A stretch of 64,000 nucleotides of DNA from Myxococcales bacterium (GCA_016703425.1 JADJCA010000009.1:496001-560000); one strand, 5' to 3'; numbered from the stretch's first letter, positions 43,462 to 53,140 are shown. Notes: generated by a model not told the origin, from the letters alone. Made by a program: numbers and translations.

Positions 43462-44949
43462 TTGAAGTCGCCCGACGCGCCTCAGGCGGGAGAAGTCCTG
43501 GCCGGCAAGTACCGTGTGGAGCGGTTCATCGCCGAAGGCGGCATGGGCGTCGTCCTCGAAGCCACCCACCTCCAGCTCGAGGAGCGCGTCGCCATCAAGC
43601 TCCTGCGGGGTGCAACGCAGAGCTCGCCGAATGGCGGCGAGGCGGTCACGCGCTTTTTGCGAGAGGCGCGCGCGGCCATCAAGATCCGCAGCGAGCACGT
43701 GGTGCGCGTCTACGACGTCGGCTCGCTCGACTCGGGCGCTCCCTACATCGTGATGGAATTTCTTGAGGGGCAAGATCTCGAGCAGCTGCTCGAAGCGCGC
43801 GGGCCCCTCCCCTTCCTTGAGGCGGTCGACCACGTCCTTCAGGCGTGCGACGCGCTCGCCGAAGCGCACACGCTTGGCATCGTCCACCGTGATCTCAAGC
43901 CGGCGAACCTCTTCCTGACCCATTCGGCCTCTGGGGTCCCCGTCGTCAAGGTGCTCGACTTTGGCATCTCCAAGCTCAGCGGTGGGCCCGCCGAGAGCAT
44001 GAGCATGACGAGCACGCAGGCCGTCATGGGCTCGCCGCTCTACATGTCGCCGGAGCAGATGCGGGCGACGAAAGACGCCGACGCTCGCAGCGACATCTGG
44101 GCCGTCGGCGTCATCCTGTATGAGCTGCTCTGCGGACGGCCACCCTTCATTGGCGAGACCATGACGCAGGTCTGCGCGTCGATCATTCAAGACACGCCGC
44201 CGTCGATTGGGTCCGTGCGTCATGATGTTCCGCCGGAGCTCGAGGCCGTCATTTTTCGGTGCCTCGAGAAGAAGCCTGGCGATCGCGTCGCCAACGTCGC
44301 CGAGCTCGCCGCGTTGCTCGTCCCGTTCTCGTCCCCTTCGGGACAGGAATCCGCGCGGCGCATCGCCCGCTCGGCGTCGTTTGCGGCAGGACGAGCCTCC
44401 ACGACGAGCGAGCGCGACGTGGTGGCCGCGGCGATGGCGGGCGCTTCGAACGCGCCGGCGCCTCCCGGCGCCTCGGCCACCGGTTCGGGCAAGGGCGCGC
44501 GAAGCGCCAGCCCCGTCAGCGCCACCGTTTCGTCGTGGGGCAACGAACAACCGAAGGCCAAGCGTTCGCCCACGGCGCTCCTGGTGGGTGGCGGCGCGGC
44601 GGCGCTCTTGCTCGTCGGCGGCGCGTTTGTGCTCTTGCGGGGAGCGCCGCGGGGCGCGGTGGCCCAGGACTCCGTCGCCGCGCGGGCCGCGCCTCCCGCA
44701 TCGACGCAACCGGCGCCGCCGGCCACCGTCGCACCGACACCGGCGGCCGCACCCTCGGTCGCAGAACCTTCGTCGACAGCGCAAGCGGCCGCCACCGCCA
44801 CGGCGCCCGCGCCGCTCGCAGCGAGCGCTGGAAAACCGATGTCCTCGCCTGAATCGGCTCGCCCCATAAGGCCCAAGCGCCCCGCCTCAGGCGCCGCGCC
44901 CGCCGCTCCTCAAACGCCGCAGAAAGCTTCCTGGGATGATCGCAAATAG
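43462..44949 (+). CDS. Membrane-anchored Ser/Thr protein kinase (module 3)
   Basis: The TTG at 43462 is the best start: GGAGG precedes it by 8 bases and it begins KSPDAPQAGEVLAGKYRVERF. The 495-residue kinase has LGKYRV-type folding with the glycine loop (IAEGGMG), lysine in VAIKLL, HRDLKPAN, DFGISK and SPLYMSPEQM, so it looks active. TALLVGGGAAALLLVGGAFVLL is the transmembrane helix, followed by an Ala/Pro/Thr-rich outer tail. It overlaps the TPR-like gene by 14 bases. The region upstream of 43462 in the same frame is a shadow of the ThDP gene. Confidence 0.9.
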   Translation: MKSPDAPQAGEVLAGKYRVERFIAEGGMGVVLEATHLQLEERVAIKLLRGATQSSPNGGEAVTRFLREARAAIKIRSEHVVRVYDVGSLDSGAPYIVMEFLEGQDLEQLLEARGPLPFLEAVDHVLQACDALAEAHTLGIVHRDLKPANLFLTHSASGVPVVKVLDFGISKLSGGPAESMSMTSTQAVMGSPLYMSPEQMRATKDADARSDIWAVGVILYELLCGRPPFIGETMTQVCASIIQDTPPSIGSVRHDVPPELEAVIFRCLEKKPGDRVANVAELAALLVPFSSPSGQESARRIARSASFAAGRASTTSERDVVAAAMAGASNAPAPPGASATGSGKGARSASPVSATVSSWGNEQPKAKRSPTALLVGGGAAALLLVGGAFVLLRGAPRGAVAQDSVAARAAPPASTQPAPPATVAPTPAAAPSVAEPSSTAQAAATATAPAPLAASAGKPMSSPESARPIRPKRPASGAAPAAPQTPQKASWDDRK

Positions 44950-45934
44950 ATGGCTTCTTGGTCTCGGCGCGCTCGCGTGTCTTCTCGCTCCCCGGGTCGC
45001 CCTCGCCGGTGACGCCGCAGCCGCGGAAGCGCTCTTCAACGAAGCCAAGAAGCTCGCCGCGCAAGGCAACTACGCGTCGGCGTGCCCTCAGTTTGAGGAG
45101 AGTCAGCGGCAAGACCCGGGCATGGGAACGCTCTACAACCTCGGCGACTGTTACGAGAAGCTCGGACGCGTCGCCAGCGCGTGGGCTGCGTTCCTCGACG
45201 TCGCGGCTCAGGCGAAGGCCGCCGGCCAAGCCGCTCGCGAGAGCGACGCGCGCGCCCGCGCCGCCGCGCTCGAACCCAAGCTCTCGCGCCTGACGGTCGT
45301 CGTCGAGGGACCGCAAGCGTCCCTCGAAGGCCTCGCCGTGAAGCGGAGCTCGACGGTCGTCGGCAAGGCGCAGTGGGGCCTCGCGTTGCCCGTCGACCCG
45401 GGGGAGCACGCCGTCGAGGTGACGGCGCCAGGCAAGAAGCCCTGGTCGGGAAAGGTGCAGATTCCACCCAACGGCGGCGCGGCGCGCTTCAGCGTCCCGC
45501 AGCTCGAAGACCTGCCGGTGGCTGCCCCGTCACAGGTTGCTACGCCCAGCGCAGCGGCTGCATCTGAGGTGCCCGAAGGAAGTGAGCGCGGCGCAACTCA
45601 ACGGACCGCGGGCTTGATTGTTGGCGCGCTGGGCGTGGCGGGCCTAGGTGTCGGCGGGGTCTTTGGCCTGCTGTCCATGTCGAAGAAGAGCGAAGGCGAC
45701 GACCACTGCAAGCCAGACAACCGCTCGTGCGACGCGCAAGGCGTGGCCGCAAGGGCGGATGCTCTTTCTGCAGGGAATCTCTCCACGGTCTTCGTGGCCG
45801 TTGGCGCACCGATCGCGGTTGCTGGAGCCGTCCTCTTCTTCACGGCGCCCAACGCCAAGCGCGCCAACGTGGGCTTCGCGCCGGTGGCGCTCCCCGGCGG
45901 CGCCGGCCTGACGGTGCGAGGCGTGCTCCAATGA
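44936..45934 (+). CDS. Secreted TPR/PEGA-like protein with C-terminal membrane helices (module 3)
   Basis: The 332-residue protein has a signal peptide (WLLGLGALACLLAPRVALA), TPR-like helices (ALFNEAKKLAAQGNYASACP, GTLYNLGDCYEKLGRVASAW) and a PEGA-like segment (LPVDPGEHAVEVTAPGKK). Two or three hydrophobic helices close it (TAGLIVGALGVAGLGVGGVF; VFVAVGAPIAVAGAVLFFTA), split by a Cys-containing loop (DDHCKPDNRSCDAQ). This matches the 4183 protein domain by domain, so they are paralogues. It overlaps the kinase gene by 14 bases and the lipoprotein gene by ATGA, so all three are translationally coupled. Confidence 0.82.
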   Translation: MIANRWLLGLGALACLLAPRVALAGDAAAAEALFNEAKKLAAQGNYASACPQFEESQRQDPGMGTLYNLGDCYEKLGRVASAWAAFLDVAAQAKAAGQAARESDARARAAALEPKLSRLTVVVEGPQASLEGLAVKRSSTVVGKAQWGLALPVDPGEHAVEVTAPGKKPWSGKVQIPPNGGAARFSVPQLEDLPVAAPSQVATPSAAAASEVPEGSERGATQRTAGLIVGALGVAGLGVGGVFGLLSMSKKSEGDDHCKPDNRSCDAQGVAARADALSAGNLSTVFVAVGAPIAVAGAVLFFTAPNAKRANVGFAPVALPGGAGLTVRGVLQ

Positions 45935-47001
45935 GCCTTCGCGCAACGCTGCTCGCCTCCACGTGCGCCCTCGTCACCTTCGCCGGATGCAACTCGCTGC
46001 TCGGCAACGAGGAGGGCTTCTTGGTCTCGGCGGCGGCCGACGGCTCCGCCGACGTCGTGACCGTCGACGCGTCAACGGGGGACGTCACGCCGGTCTCCGA
46101 CGGCGGCGGCGGCGCGCTCATCGACTCGGCGCTCACTTGCCCACCGGGCCAGAAGCTCTGCGCGAGCTTCCAGGCCTGCGTTAACCCCGTCGACCCGAAC
46201 TTCGGGTGTGGCTCAACGACGTGCGAAGCGTGCTCCGGTGACAACGCCACCGCGGTCGCCTGTGCCGGGAACGACGCCGGCGCGATCGTGTGCAAGCCAA
46301 CCTGCAAGGTGGGCTTTGCCGACTGCGATGGCAAACCGGAAAACGGCTGCGAGACGGGCCTCTCGGATCCGAACAACTGCGGCGGATGCAACGTCAAGTG
46401 CGCGCCCGGCTTGCCCTTGTGTGAACTCACGGGAACCGTGGGGAACTGCGTCGGCGGATGCACCCCGCCGCTCCTCAACTGCGGAACTGGGAGCTGCATC
46501 GACAAGACCACCGACCCAAGGCACTGCGGGGGCTGCAGCGGCGGCGACGGTGGCGGCCAGACTTGCCCCTCCCCACCCAACGGCTCGGCGACGTGCAGCG
46601 GCGGCATTTGCGGCGTCGAGTGCGACAAGCTCACGCACAAGTGCGGCAACGCCTGCGTGCCCGACAGCGACGCCACGCATTGCGGCGTCGGCTGCGTCGA
46701 CTGCACCACGCTCCGAGGCCCCGACAACGCCACTGGCGTCAGTTGCCAGGCCGGCGAGTGCCGGTGGTCGAGCTGCCAGGGCAGCTTCGCGGATTGCGAT
46801 GACGACCTCCACCTTGGGACCAAGGGCACCGGCTGTGAAGCCGATCTTCTTTTCAGCGAGCTCAACTGCGGCATGTGCAAGCGCGCCTGCGGTGGGGGGC
46901 CGGTCATTGGCTTCTTGCCCTATGGGCCTGGTCCCATCACGCAGGAAGAGTGCTGCAACGGCATCTGCCAACCCATCGGGACGGTCTCCTGCGGGAAGTG
47001 A
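45931..47001 (+). CDS. Cys-rich lipoprotein of kinase module 3
   Basis: The ATG at 45931 overlaps the preceding stop as ATGA. The 356-residue product has a lipoprotein signal ending VTFAGC, then NSLLGNEEGF and an Asp-rich linker. The rest has over 30 Cys in repeated units of the type CGGCNVKCAPGLPLC, CPPGQKLCASFQAC and DPRHCGGCSGG, a disulfide-rich surface protein pattern. The lipoprotein in module 1 (5274) has the same kind of start but far fewer Cys. The frame is open upstream to 45727, inside the TPR gene. No enzyme motif seen. Confidence 0.82.
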   Translation: MSLRATLLASTCALVTFAGCNSLLGNEEGFLVSAAADGSADVVTVDASTGDVTPVSDGGGGALIDSALTCPPGQKLCASFQACVNPVDPNFGCGSTTCEACSGDNATAVACAGNDAGAIVCKPTCKVGFADCDGKPENGCETGLSDPNNCGGCNVKCAPGLPLCELTGTVGNCVGGCTPPLLNCGTGSCIDKTTDPRHCGGCSGGDGGGQTCPSPPNGSATCSGGICGVECDKLTHKCGNACVPDSDATHCGVGCVDCTTLRGPDNATGVSCQAGECRWSSCQGSFADCDDDLHLGTKGTGCEADLLFSELNCGMCKRACGGGPVIGFLPYGPGPITQEECCNGICQPIGTVSCGK

Positions 47002-47010
47002 CGGCGCGCG

Positions 47011-48042
47011 CTAGCGCTCCGGCACGGGGCGAGCCCCGCTCTCGACTTCCGCTCTGAGCGCCGCGACGCGCAGCACGACCTCCCGCGGGATGAGCGCGCC
47101 GTGGGGCCCCTCGTGAACGTAGTCGACGCCGTGTTCCCGGAGGCCGAAGGTCGACATGCCGCCCTTGAAGCGGCCCTCACCGACGGCGCGAATCGTCTCG
47201 AAGAGCGCCACGTCGACTTGCTTCACCATGCTCGTCAGCACCGTGCCGGGCATCTCGTCGTGCTGATCCGAGTCGACGCCTATCGCGAAGACGCGGCCGT
47301 CGCGCGCCGCTTCGAAGACGCCGTGCCCGGTGGCGCCAGCGGCGTGGAAGATGACGTCAGCGGACGCGCCGATCTGCGCGACCGTGAGGCTCTTTCCCTT
47401 TGACGGGTCCTTAAAGGCCTCCGGCGTCGAGCCAGCGTAGGCCACGTGCACAACGCAGGAAGGGCAGCTGGCGGCGACGCCGGCGGCGTAGCCGACCTCG
47501 AATTTCTTGATGAGCGGGATGGTCATGCCGCCCACGAAGCCCACGTGTTTCGTCTTTGAGACGAGGCCCGCCACGGCGCCCACGAGGAACGAGCCTTGCT
47601 CCTCGCGAAAAGCGAGCCCGCTGACGTTGGCGGGAGGCGCGGCAGAAGGCGCGTAGTCGATGCATGCAAAACGCACCTTTGGGTAGGCGCGCGCCACGAC
47701 GTCGAGGTCATGCGAAAAGATGAACCCCACGCCGACCACGAGGTCCATGCCTTGGGCCGCGAAGAGCCGCAGGCCCGCTTCACGATCTTCGCTGGACGCA
47801 GGCTCGATGGTCACAACCGTTGCGCCAAGCTCGGCCATAGCGCGCTCTACGCCGCGATAGGCAGCGTCGTTGAAGCTCTTGTCGCCGCGGCCGCCGATGT
47901 CGAGGACGAGCCCGACCCTGAGCTTCCCTTCGCTCCTCGGCGTCGCGCGCCGCGGCGGAACAAACGAGACGGCGGCGGCGGCGAGCAGGAGGCCAGCGGT
48001 GATCGCGGCCACACGAACAAGGGCAGCGCGGGGAGGCATCAC
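47011..48042 (-). CDS. BMP-family (PnrA/Med-like) ABC substrate-binding protein
   Basis: The 343-residue protein has an N-terminal membrane helix (VRVAAITAGLLLAAAAVSFV) without a lipobox, so it is probably tethered rather than lipidated. The mature part shows the BMP family landmarks: VGLVLDIGGRGDKSFNDAAY (the DKSFN motif), LVVGVGFIFSHDL, FACIDYAPSA, GFVGGMTIPLIKKFEVGY and FAIGVDSDQHDEMPG. Relatives bind nucleosides or related small molecules for ABC import, or act as receptors. No permease or ATPase gene is adjacent. It converges on the module 3 lipoprotein gene. Confidence 0.9.
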   Translation of the reverse strand: MMPPRAALVRVAAITAGLLLAAAAVSFVPPRRATPRSEGKLRVGLVLDIGGRGDKSFNDAAYRGVERAMAELGATVVTIEPASSEDREAGLRLFAAQGMDLVVGVGFIFSHDLDVVARAYPKVRFACIDYAPSAAPPANVSGLAFREEQGSFLVGAVAGLVSKTKHVGFVGGMTIPLIKKFEVGYAAGVAASCPSCVVHVAYAGSTPEAFKDPSKGKSLTVAQIGASADVIFHAAGATGHGVFEAARDGRVFAIGVDSDQHDEMPGTVLTSMVKQVDVALFETIRAVGEGRFKGGMSTFGLREHGVDYVHEGPHGALIPREVVLRVAALRAEVESGARPVPER

Positions 48043-48076
48043 GGCGCCAACCCCACCAAAAGGAGCAATGCCACGG

Positions 48077-48754
48077 CTAGCGCCTCACGGGGAGCACGCG
48101 GATGCGCGAGCGCGCCGCCTGCAAAAATGCCGTCTCCAGGGCGCGCAGCCGCTCCTCGACGAACCAAACGGTGAAGGCCGCGCGCGCTTCGTCGAAGGCG
48201 CGCGAGCGGTAGGGGTGCGGCGCCGTGCGGAAGACGTCGCGGAGCTGGTCCTCCGACGGGTAGAGCACGGCGCCGAGGGCGCGGTCGGCGTAGAGGGCCG
48301 CGCGGGCCCTATGGCGAAGGATCGAGTCGACCTCGCCCGACGATAGACCTTCACTGCGGGCCAGCTCCGTGAGCGTCGCCTCGCCAACGCGCTCGACGAT
48401 AGCCTGGCGGAAGAGCGCGATGAGGGCCGCCAGCTCTTTGGCGTCGGAGGCTCGTTCGCGGGGAAGCGCCGAGAGAATGCCCTCCACGACGAGCCGGTCC
48501 ACAGCTGCGCGCACGTGCCGCTCTTGCGGGCCGTCGCTGGCCGAATCCTCGCCCTTGGCCTCAAGCTTCGCCTGAAACGCCACGACGCGGTGCGTGAGGA
48601 ACAGGGGCTTCGCAGCGCCTCCCGTCTCGGGCGCGTAATAGCGAACCGCCGTGCCGTCGAGCCACGTCTCTCCGTCGTCGGCAGAGGCGGGAGGCGTCGC
48701 AACCAGCACGGCGGCCAGAACCATGGCGCGCACGACCGACGCTGCGAGGGACAA
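48077..48754 (-). CDS. Putative secreted helical protein, SurA/PpiC-chaperone-like in outline
   Basis: A start at TTG 48754 (or GTG 48730) gives a signal peptide (MVLAAVLVATPPASA-DD) and a mature part of about 195 residues. It is mostly helical (ERHVRAAVDRLVVEGILSAL, ELARSEGLSSGEVDSIL, PSEDQLRDVFRTAPH) and has the helix arrangement of SurA/PpiC-type periplasmic chaperone N-domains, without a PPIase domain. That resemblance is by shape, so it is tentative. It is 4 bp after the UPF0158 gene and 34 bp before the BMP gene on the same strand, so an operon is likely. Confidence 0.65.
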   Translation of the reverse strand: MSLAASVVRAMVLAAVLVATPPASADDGETWLDGTAVRYYAPETGGAAKPLFLTHRVVAFQAKLEAKGEDSASDGPQERHVRAAVDRLVVEGILSALPRERASDAKELAALIALFRQAIVERVGEATLTELARSEGLSSGEVDSILRHRARAALYADRALGAVLYPSEDQLRDVFRTAPHPYRSRAFDEARAAFTVWFVEERLRALETAFLQAARSRIRVLPVRR

Positions 48755-48758
48755 CGCG

Positions 48759-49547
48759 CTACTCCACGCCTTCGAGCTTCGGCGTCGAGGGCGGCACGGC
48801 GACGGTCCGTGACTCGCGCTCCTGCAGCTGGTGCTCATGGTGATGTGCAAAGCTTCGTGCGGCGCGCCGCGCCTTCAAGAACTCGGCGAACGAGACGATC
48901 ATCTCGAGATCGCGAGGCCCGATGGCTTCGCCAAGCTCTCGGAGCTGTTGACGGAGCGATTCGGCGCTGCGGATCCGCCTCCCCGACTGGGACTTCGGCC
49001 CTTCGAGGTCCGGCGACGACGGGACGCTTTCGGGCATGGGATCACTCTCGACGCTCGGTGGCACTTCGTTCCAAGTGGGCCGCGGCACCACGTTGATGGC
49101 GTGAGCGCTAAGCCACGCTTCCATGAAGGTGCGTAGGCGTTCGCTGCGGAAGGTGAACCACCGCTCCCGCTCCGTCGCGTGCGACATGAGCACGTCCTTG
49201 AAGCGACGAAAGGCGCCTTTGCCATCGATGGCGCGGGTCAGCTTCTCGCGGATCTCGTCATCCTCAACCATCGGGATGTACCGCTCCATCCAGCGATACT
49301 GCTCGCGGGAGCTGACCGGATCGATGCGGAGGTAGTTGGTGTCGGACGCGATGCGAACGTGCATCTGCGGGTCGGCAACGCCATCCACGACTCGGAGGAC
49401 TTCGCCCGTCGAGAGGTGGAGGTAGCTGTGGACTTCCGGGGCGTTGTTTTCGAAGGCGTCTTCCAACGCCTCCCAATCGACGGGCACGTCGCGAATGACC
49501 GGCTCCCCCTTGGCGGGTGGGCGGCTTTCGCTGGTGGAATCAGACAT
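48759..49547 (-). CDS. UPF0158 family protein
   Basis: The ATG at 49547 (MSDSTSESRPP) gives 262 residues with no signal. The N-terminal half has VDWEALEDAFENNAPEVHSY, then LSTGEVLRVVDG, and later YRWMERYIPMVEDDEIREKL and RRFKDVLMSHATERERWFTF, which is the UPF0158 pattern, a family of unknown function. The C-terminal half is Ser/Pro/Arg-rich with a helical end. The upstream ORF extension (to 49616) has no family match. It starts an apparent operon with the two genes that follow. Confidence 0.8.
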   Translation of the reverse strand: MSDSTSESRPPAKGEPVIRDVPVDWEALEDAFENNAPEVHSYLHLSTGEVLRVVDGVADPQMHVRIASDTNYLRIDPVSSREQYRWMERYIPMVEDDEIREKLTRAIDGKGAFRRFKDVLMSHATERERWFTFRSERLRTFMEAWLSAHAINVVPRPTWNEVPPSVESDPMPESVPSSPDLEGPKSQSGRRIRSAESLRQQLRELGEAIGPRDLEMIVSFAEFLKARRAARSFAHHHEHQLQERESRTVAVPPSTPKLEGVE

Positions 49548-49743
49548 GTGCGGCTCCTTCAAGGCAACCAAGCAGGGAAGGCTCGTGGCCCCGGGCGTGG
49601 CTGGCGACCTGGGCACTAAAGCAAGGGAAGTACGCTTCAGAATCGCACGAGGCGGCCCCCGGTGAAAGATCCGCCGATGCGGCCCCGTGTAGGGCCATGT
49701 CTGGAGCCATGTCTGGAGGGCTGGCGCGTCGGCTCAGCGTGCC

Positions 49744-51228
49744 TCAGCGGCTGCGCGCGCGAAGGATGGCGTCGCTCCAGCGCGCGAGATGAGCGGCTCG
49801 GTCGCCCTCCGTCATCGTGGGCTCGAAGCTCCGCTCGATACGGACGCGACGCGAAGCGTCCTCCATCTTGGCGAGCCCGGCGCCAACGGCCGCGAGCATC
49901 GCGGCGCCGCGGCCGGTTGATTCGATCTCGTGCGGGCGCTCGACCTTCACAGGGCCGATGTCGGCCTGGAACTGCATGAGGAGGTCGTTTCTCGCGGCGC
50001 CGCCGTCGACGCGCAAGCGGGCCACGTCGCGCTTGGCGTCGCGGGCCATGGCCGCCAAGAGATCGCGAACCTGAAAGGCGATGCCCTCGAGCGTCGCGCG
50101 CGCGAGGTGCGCCGCCGTGGTGCCGCGCGTGATGCCCGTGATGGTGCCGCGCGCGCCTTGATCCCAATAGGGCGCGCCGAGGCCCGCCAAGGCCGGCACG
50201 AAGGCCACGCCGCCGGACGAGTCCACCTTCGCGGCGAGCGCTTCGATCTCCTCCGCCGAGCGGATGATGCCGAGGCCATCCCTCAACCACTGCACCGCGG
50301 CACCGGCGATGAAGGAGCTGCCTTCGAGCGCATACGTCGTCTTCCCACCGAGCTGCCACGCGACGGTGGTGACGAGCCCCGCGTCGGAGAGCACCGGCCG
50401 CTCGCCGATGTTGACCAGCGCGAAGGCGCCGGTGCCGTAAGTGCACTTGGCGTCGCCTTCGGCGAAACACGCTTGCCCGAAGAGCGCCGCCTGCTGATCA
50501 CCGGCGATGCCGGCAATGGGAATCCCGTCGGGCAAGAACCCAACGCCGCGCGTCGTCGCAATCGGCTCCGCGGAGCCGACGATCTTCGGCAACATGCTCT
50601 CGGGAACGCGGAACAGCTCGCATAGGCTCGCGTCCCACGCGACGCGCGAGAGGTTCATGAGCAACGTGCGCGACGCGTTCGTGGCATCGGTCACGTGCAC
50701 GCCTCCGCCCGTCAGCATGTGAATGAGGTAGCTGTCGATGGTGCCAAAGGCGAGCTCGCCGCGCTGGGCGCGCGCGCGGGCACCTTCGACGTGATCCAAG
50801 ATCCAAGCGACCTTCGTTCCCGAGAAATACGCGTCGATGACGAGCCCGGTCTTCTCGAGGATCGAGCGCGCGTGGCCCTCGGCCTTGAGCCGGTCGCAGA
50901 CGTCGGCGGTTCGACGACACTGCCAAACCACGGCGCGATGGATCGGCTCGCCGGTCTTCTTGTCCCAAACGAGCGTCGTCTCGCGCTGGTTCGTGATGCC
51001 GATGGCGGCCACGTCGTGCGCGTCGACGCGCGCTGCCGCCAACGCCGAGGACACCGACGCGGCAACCGACGCCCATATCTCCCGGGCGTCGTGTTCAACC
51101 CACCCGGGTTTGGGAAAGTGTTGCGGAAATTCGGTGGTCGCTTTCCCCCGCGTTTCGCCTTCCGGCGAGACGAGGATGGCGGTGGAGCCGGTGGTGCCTT
51201 GATCGATGGCGAGGACGTACTTGGCCAT
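49744..51228 (-). CDS. glpK: Glycerol kinase
   Basis: The 494-residue protein starts at ATG 51228 with the FGGY motif KYVLAIDQGTTGSTAILV, and has GITNQRETTLVWDKKTGEPI, then AVVWQCRRTADVCD, GTIDSYLIHMLTGG, GIAGDQQAALFGQACF and the C-terminal LRVDGGAARNDLLMQFQADI. It phosphorylates glycerol to sn-glycerol-3-phosphate. No glycerol facilitator or dehydrogenase gene lies next to it; gpsA (32525) and a UgpB-like importer (15798-19841) are elsewhere. The length and motifs are complete. Confidence 0.96.
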   Translation of the reverse strand: MAKYVLAIDQGTTGSTAILVSPEGETRGKATTEFPQHFPKPGWVEHDAREIWASVAASVSSALAAARVDAHDVAAIGITNQRETTLVWDKKTGEPIHRAVVWQCRRTADVCDRLKAEGHARSILEKTGLVIDAYFSGTKVAWILDHVEGARARAQRGELAFGTIDSYLIHMLTGGGVHVTDATNASRTLLMNLSRVAWDASLCELFRVPESMLPKIVGSAEPIATTRGVGFLPDGIPIAGIAGDQQAALFGQACFAEGDAKCTYGTGAFALVNIGERPVLSDAGLVTTVAWQLGGKTTYALEGSSFIAGAAVQWLRDGLGIIRSAEEIEALAAKVDSSGGVAFVPALAGLGAPYWDQGARGTITGITRGTTAAHLARATLEGIAFQVRDLLAAMARDAKRDVARLRVDGGAARNDLLMQFQADIGPVKVERPHEIESTGRGAAMLAAVGAGLAKMEDASRRVRIERSFEPTMTEGDRAAHLARWSDAILRARSR

Positions 51229-51344
51229 GGCGCCGCCCAGGGTAGCGTTTCCACGCCGCGGAGGGGGCGAGACGAGCGGCGCCCAGAGCGGGTGCATCGG
51301 ACCCCATGACGCCGCGGCGTTTGCGGTAACCTCCCCACACGGCC

Positions 51345-53138
51345 ATGGGGAATCTCAGCGGGGAGCAGCCGAGACGTGAGCCGGAGGCGCGCCCGTCGAG
51401 CCTGCCGCCGCCGCGGCGGAGCGTGTCCCCGCCGCCGCCCTCCGTGCGGCCCGCCCGCAAGGGACTCGCGACGAGACCGCCGCCGTCGGCGAGCTGGCGC
51501 TTCGTGCGCGCTTACTCCACGACGTTCATCGTGCTCGCGAGCTACCTGTGGCTCGGCCTGAAGACGCGCTTCTTCGGTCGCGCTTACCGCGAACAGAAGA
51601 TCACGGCGGTCCACCAGAAGAACGCGCGCCGCGTCGAGGCGACGATCCTGGAGCTGCAGGGACTCTTCATCAAGGTCGGCCAGCTCCTGTCGATCCTGTC
51701 GAACTTCCTGCCGCCGGAGTTCCGCTCCGAGCTCGAAGGCTTGCAGGATCAAGTGCCGCCGCGGCCCTTCGCGGAGATCAAGCGACGCATCGAGTCGGAG
51801 CTCGATAAGCCCCTCGCGAGCCTATTCGCGCACATCCACGAAGAGCCCATCGCGAGCGCTTCCTTGGGCCAGGTGCACGAGGCCACGCTGCCCGACGGCC
51901 GGCGCGTCGTCGTCAAGGTTCAGCACGCGGACATCGACCGCATCGTCCGCCTCGACCTCGTGACGATTCGCCGCATCCTCACCATCGTGCAGTGGTTCGT
52001 GCCGATCCAGGGGCTCGACTCCTACTACAAGGAAGTGAAGGAGCTGCTCAAGCAGGAGCTCGACTTCGAGCGCGAGGCCCAGAGCATCGAGCGCATCGCC
52101 AAGAACTTCGTCACCGACCCGCGGGTCGTCTTCCCGACCCCGGTCGGCGCGCTCTCGACGAAGCGCGTGCTCACGACCACCTTCGTGGAAGGGAGCAAGG
52201 TCGTCGACGTGGCGCGGCTCGACGAGCTCGGCCTCGACAAGAGCGAGCTCGCAACGCGGCTCGTACGGCTCTACTGCCAGATGATCTTCGTCGACGGCGT
52301 CTACCACGCCGATCCGCACCCCGGGAACATCCTCGTCCGCTCCGACGGTGCCATCGTGCTCCTCGACTTCGGCGCTGTGGCTGAGCTCTCGACGGACATG
52401 CGCGAGGGGATCCCAGAGTTTCTCGAAGGTGTCCTTCGGCGCGACACCGACCGGTTGATCCGCGCGCTGCGCAAGATGGGATTTCTCTCCCGCGCCAGCG
52501 ACGAGGTGATGGCCGAACGGGTCATCGAACATTTTCACCGACGCTTTCAGGAAGAGGTGCGCCTCGAGAGCCTCAACCTCAAAGACATCAAGATCGACCC
52601 GCAGCGGGGCTTCGAGAACCTGCTCGACCTCCGGCGCATGAACGTGGGCCTGCGCGAGCTGTCAGACGCGTTTCACGTGCCGAAAGACTGGGTGCTCCTC
52701 GAGCGAACCCTGCTCCTGCTCTACGGCTGCTGCGCGACCCTCGATCCGCACCTGAACCCGATGGCGATCATTCAGCCGTACCTGCAGGACTTTGTCCTCG
52801 GCAACCGCGACTTCACGCAGCTCGCCGTCGAGACGGTGCGCGAGATGGCCCTCAAAGCCATCACGCTGCCGGACGACTTGCGCAAGTACCTGACGCGCGC
52901 GACGCGCGGCGAGATGGAGGTCCGCGTGCGCGGTCTCAGCGAAGGCGCGCACACCGTCTACGCAGCGGCGCGGCAGATCATCTACACGGCCATCGGCATC
53001 GCCGCCGGCATGGCGGCCCTCCAGCTTCACTTCCACGGCGAGCCGCGCTTTGCGCGCTACGCCGCCTATGTCGCGGGCGGCGCGTTCGCGCTGCTCCTGC
53101 TCTCGTCGCTCTTTTCCCGTCCCCGCTCTCGTCGTTGA
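51345..53138 (+). CDS. ABC1/UbiB-family atypical kinase, membrane-bound
   Basis: The 597-residue protein has a Pro/Arg-rich N-terminus and the ABC1 domain: the KxGQ box LFIKVGQLLSILSNFLPPEF, the Ala-rich loop (ASASLGQVHEA) in place of a P-loop, VVVKVQHADI with the ATP lysine, HADPHPGNIL (catalytic loop) and LLDFGAVAEL (metal motif). Two C-terminal helices (IIYTAIGIAAGMAALQLHF; YAAYVAGGAFALLLLSSLF) anchor it. The family supports ubiquinone or lipid metabolism as an ATPase-like kinase. Whether this is the ubiB of the organism is not shown, so no symbol is given. It is immediately followed by the HEVQH protein. Confidence 0.9.
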   Translation: MGNLSGEQPRREPEARPSSLPPPRRSVSPPPPSVRPARKGLATRPPPSASWRFVRAYSTTFIVLASYLWLGLKTRFFGRAYREQKITAVHQKNARRVEATILELQGLFIKVGQLLSILSNFLPPEFRSELEGLQDQVPPRPFAEIKRRIESELDKPLASLFAHIHEEPIASASLGQVHEATLPDGRRVVVKVQHADIDRIVRLDLVTIRRILTIVQWFVPIQGLDSYYKEVKELLKQELDFEREAQSIERIAKNFVTDPRVVFPTPVGALSTKRVLTTTFVEGSKVVDVARLDELGLDKSELATRLVRLYCQMIFVDGVYHADPHPGNILVRSDGAIVLLDFGAVAELSTDMREGIPEFLEGVLRRDTDRLIRALRKMGFLSRASDEVMAERVIEHFHRRFQEEVRLESLNLKDIKIDPQRGFENLLDLRRMNVGLRELSDAFHVPKDWVLLERTLLLLYGCCATLDPHLNPMAIIQPYLQDFVLGNRDFTQLAVETVREMALKAITLPDDLRKYLTRATRGEMEVRVRGLSEGAHTVYAAARQIIYTAIGIAAGMAALQLHFHGEPRFARYAAYVAGGAFALLLLSSLFSRPRSRR

Positions 53139-53140
53139 TC

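Noticed and set aside
41686..44784. Long reverse-strand open frame of about 1030 codons over the module 3 kinase
   Set aside because: Residues before the ATG at 43320 are antisense to the kinase gene and have no domain; the ThDP enzyme starts at 43320.
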